Positions 62,255 to 64,000 of a stretch of DNA of 64,000 nt are shown here, in pieces (the stretch's first letter is position 1; each line of letters begins with the position of its first letter). Made by a program: the position numbers and the translations under genes. The notes beneath the pieces are model-generated. The model worked only from the letters and a program-made list of their open reading frames with translations. It was not told where the DNA came from and ran no database searches. Origin of the DNA: Anderseniella sp963700885 (GTDB taxonomy: Bacteria > Pseudomonadota > Alphaproteobacteria > Rhizobiales > Aestuariivirgaceae); the NCBI GenBank assembly GCA_963700885.1, contig CAVOZJ010000016.1, forward strand, positions 1-64,000. Reading direction: 5' to 3'.

Positions 62255-62777
62255 CGCCCTTCATTCCCGTCAGGGGCGCGGCCGTCATGCCAAACTGCCA
62301 ACTTGGTCATCTTTGACAGACATTTGGGGGGTACCACGCCTCCCCAGAGACATTGCGGTTGCACCGGGAATTGCACAAGACAGTTTTGCTGAAGGTGCAG
62401 AATATACGGCTCCCCATAAAGAGGTTCGAATGCAATGTTAGTGCATAGTGGGGAGTTGATCCAACGAGATTGGACGCTGTGGTGTCGGCGGTTTGTGGCA
62501 GGGTATTTGTCACAAGCAGACGTCCAACAAGTTGGTTTGACTGGTCGGTTTGTCCGCATAGCCGCCGTTGGGTTGCCAAGGCTAAACCGTCCGGAGTTGG
62601 CACGAAGCTGTCGGTTTGGGTGATCGGGTAGATAATCCGCTATCGGACCAACAGCAGACATGATCACTGGCGATCAAAACCGGGCGCGGTTGACGCGCTG
62701 CAGACATTAAGTACCAGCAGTCAGATAAGCTGAGTAACCTAGTTGCTCGGCCGAGACTTCTCCAAAAGTTCCTGGAG
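62255..62777. other. Non-coding stretch between the STAS-like gene and IS30 copy 2
   Basis: About 520 bases. Short frames on both strands lack start context and look like chance. No RNA gene, clear repeat or operator was recognised. Confidence 0.4.
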
Positions 62778-63809
62778 GCTAAATTCGCAAACCAAGTGCG
62801 ACACCGGGTATATCCGGGATCGCCATGGGAACACATTATGATCACTTCACACTTGAAGCCCGCTGTCAGCTGTTCAGCCTGATGGAGTTGGGGCTTTCGA
62901 AGACCGAGATTGCGCAACGGCTTGGCCGGAACCGCAGCAGTATCTACCGGGAGTTGGGGCGTAACCGACGGGTTGATGGCTACAACCCCATCAGCGCGGA
63001 ACGCCGTGCCTGGGCGAGGAAGCTGCGGGGGTCACGCATTGAGCGCTCCACCCACCTTCGCGACTATGTCGAAGACCGCCTTGCCATGGGATGGTCTCCG
63101 GAACAGATCGCCGGGCGGATGGAGCTCGATGAAGTCGACCACACGGTATCGACGGAGTCCATCTACCGGTATGTCTACAGTCCGGCAGGCCGCCGCACGG
63201 GGCTGCCGCGATACCTGGCCCAGCGCAAGTCGAAACGAGGCCGCCGGGTGCGCAACGGCAAGCGGGAGCCGGCCATTCCTGATCGTGTGCCGATCAGTCA
63301 ACGCCCTGAAAGCGTTGCTCAAAGGTGCGAGTTTGGTCATTGGGAGGGCGATCTCGTGCACTTCCGCCGCCAGCGCGACATCCTGCTCACCCTGCACGAG
63401 CGCACCACCCGACTGACGCTGGTCCGCCGGCTTCACAGCAAGGATGCAGGCGATACTGCCGAGGCCATCGTCACCGAACTGCAAGGCTTGCCCGGCATTG
63501 CGCGTCGCAGCATCACTCATGACAATGGCGGAGAGTTCGCCCGGCATGAAAAGGTCCGGCAAAAGATCGCCATGCCAGCCTATTTCTGTGACCCTCACAG
63601 CCCCTGGCAGCGTGGCTCCATCGAGAACACCAACGGACGGCTGCGACGTGAGTTACCGCGCAAGACATCGCTGTCCGACTACAGTGATGCAGACCTCGAC
63701 GACATCGTCTGGATGCTCAACTCAACCCCGCGAAAATGTCTCGCCTTCCAGACACCAATCGAGGCCTTCGCTCAACACCTCGGTGTTGCACTAGAAATGT
63801 GAATCCAGC
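62778..63809 (+). mobile_element. IS30-family insertion sequence, copy 2
   Basis: The second copy of the 60484 element in the same orientation, with the same ends (left ATTCGCAAACCAAGTGC, right reading GTGAATCCAGC). It differs from copy 1 at fewer than ten visible positions, mostly near the 3' end of the gene. Together the two form a composite-transposon-like arrangement around 1.26 kb. Confidence 0.85.
62825..63802 (+). CDS. IS30-family transposase, copy 2
   Basis: A 325-residue DDE transposase, almost identical to copy 1, with the same helix-turn-helix and DDE residues. Seen substitutions are K to R in KREPAIP and G to A in LAFQTP. It is complete and potentially active. Confidence 0.95.
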   Translation: MGTHYDHFTLEARCQLFSLMELGLSKTEIAQRLGRNRSSIYRELGRNRRVDGYNPISAERRAWARKLRGSRIERSTHLRDYVEDRLAMGWSPEQIAGRMELDEVDHTVSTESIYRYVYSPAGRRTGLPRYLAQRKSKRGRRVRNGKREPAIPDRVPISQRPESVAQRCEFGHWEGDLVHFRRQRDILLTLHERTTRLTLVRRLHSKDAGDTAEAIVTELQGLPGIARRSITHDNGGEFARHEKVRQKIAMPAYFCDPHSPWQRGSIENTNGRLRRELPRKTSLSDYSDADLDDIVWMLNSTPRKCLAFQTPIEAFAQHLGVALEM

Positions 63810-64000
63810 GAGTTCCGCACCTGATATAGATGGCGCTCGCTCCCTCGTCCGATCATTGACAATCTGCCAAAGCAGAAAGGCGAGCCAGCCAATGACCAGA
63901 AGTCCCATGATGCGAAGAGCCAGGCGCACCGGCCCCGCCCTCAAGGGCGACCGTGAAAAGGCGGTTGAAGCGCTCGACGACGAGTAAGCTTGAAGCGACA
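63810..64000. other. Right edge; possible small membrane protein on the minus strand cut by IS30
   Basis: On the minus strand a frame is open from the window edge to the IS30 end. It contains the hydrophobic segment IMGLLVIGWLAFLLWQIVNDR (about 63845-63908), like a single membrane helix. It runs into the IS at 63809, so any gene here would have lost its 3' end. A + strand frame ending ALDDE at 63987 is the alternative. Neither is secure. Confidence 0.2.

Noticed and set aside
62239..62667. 142-codon minus-strand frame between the STAS-like gene and IS30 copy 2
   Set aside because: It overlaps the STAS-like gene end, has no start context and its composition looks random.

Overview
The window is high-GC chromosomal DNA from an alphaproteobacterium, most likely of the Hyphomicrobiales. 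The grounds are the sulfur operon order cysG-DUF2849-cysI-DUF934-cysH, a glxBCD-glnT (or mgsABC-gmaS) nitrogen cluster, and rhizobial-type intergenic palindromes. No rRNA, tRNA or CRISPR array was seen. Identifications come from reading motifs and family signatures, not from database searches.

Layout. 1-5.8 kb: a TRAP transporter (dctPQM) with a GMC oxidoreductase, divergent from an IclR regulator. 5.8-10.5 kb: katG divergent from oxyR, then pobA. 10.5-15.6 kb: a glutamine-synthetase/glutamate-synthase-like cluster with an XRE-cupin regulator. 15.7-20.7 kb: assimilatory sulfate reduction operon with a ferredoxin and a pair of candidate operators upstream. 20.9-38.2 kb: the most distinctive region, a phosphonate (2-aminoethylphosphonate, AEP) regulon. 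It holds an AEP-type ABC transporter, a phosphonate-type LysR regulator, a Na/Pi carrier, PhnW, PhnA, PhnY, a PbfA-like lyase, a 2-hydroxyacid dehydrogenase and an EamA transporter. A divergent three-subunit flavin/iron-sulfur amine-oxidase-like set (HcnABC family) lies beside it. A motif, TTGGAT-N6-TATCG or its core, recurs in front of three of these transcription units. 38.5-43.9 kb: urease operon ureDA-(55-residue His-rich peptide)-BCEFG. 43.9-48.9 kb: dabAB inorganic-carbon uptake genes, convergent with urease, and a divergent LysR gene. 49-56.7 kb: assorted genes (GcvA-like LysR, small winged helix, MgtC/DUF4010 protein, HpnB-like glycosyltransferase, ATP-grasp protein, bile-acid symporter family, FolE with a BLUF photoreceptor). 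56.7-64 kb: an insertion-rich zone with a short-repeat cluster, a truncated IS110 transposase, an mscS-type channel and two near-identical IS30 copies flanking a 1.26 kb island.

Four conserved genes carry single lesions: one-base insertions in glxB/mgsA, cysG and ureG, and an amber codon in cysH just before its catalytic ECGIH motif. Each pathway otherwise looks intact, so these are either assembly errors or recent decay. Raw-read checking would decide.

How the parts fit: AEP or a relative is imported and deaminated by PhnW or by the flavin oxidase (inferred). It is then oxidised by PhnY to phosphonoacetate and split by PhnA to acetate and phosphate, with the Na/Pi carrier handling the phosphate. 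Urease releases ammonia and CO2 from urea, while DabAB accumulates bicarbonate.
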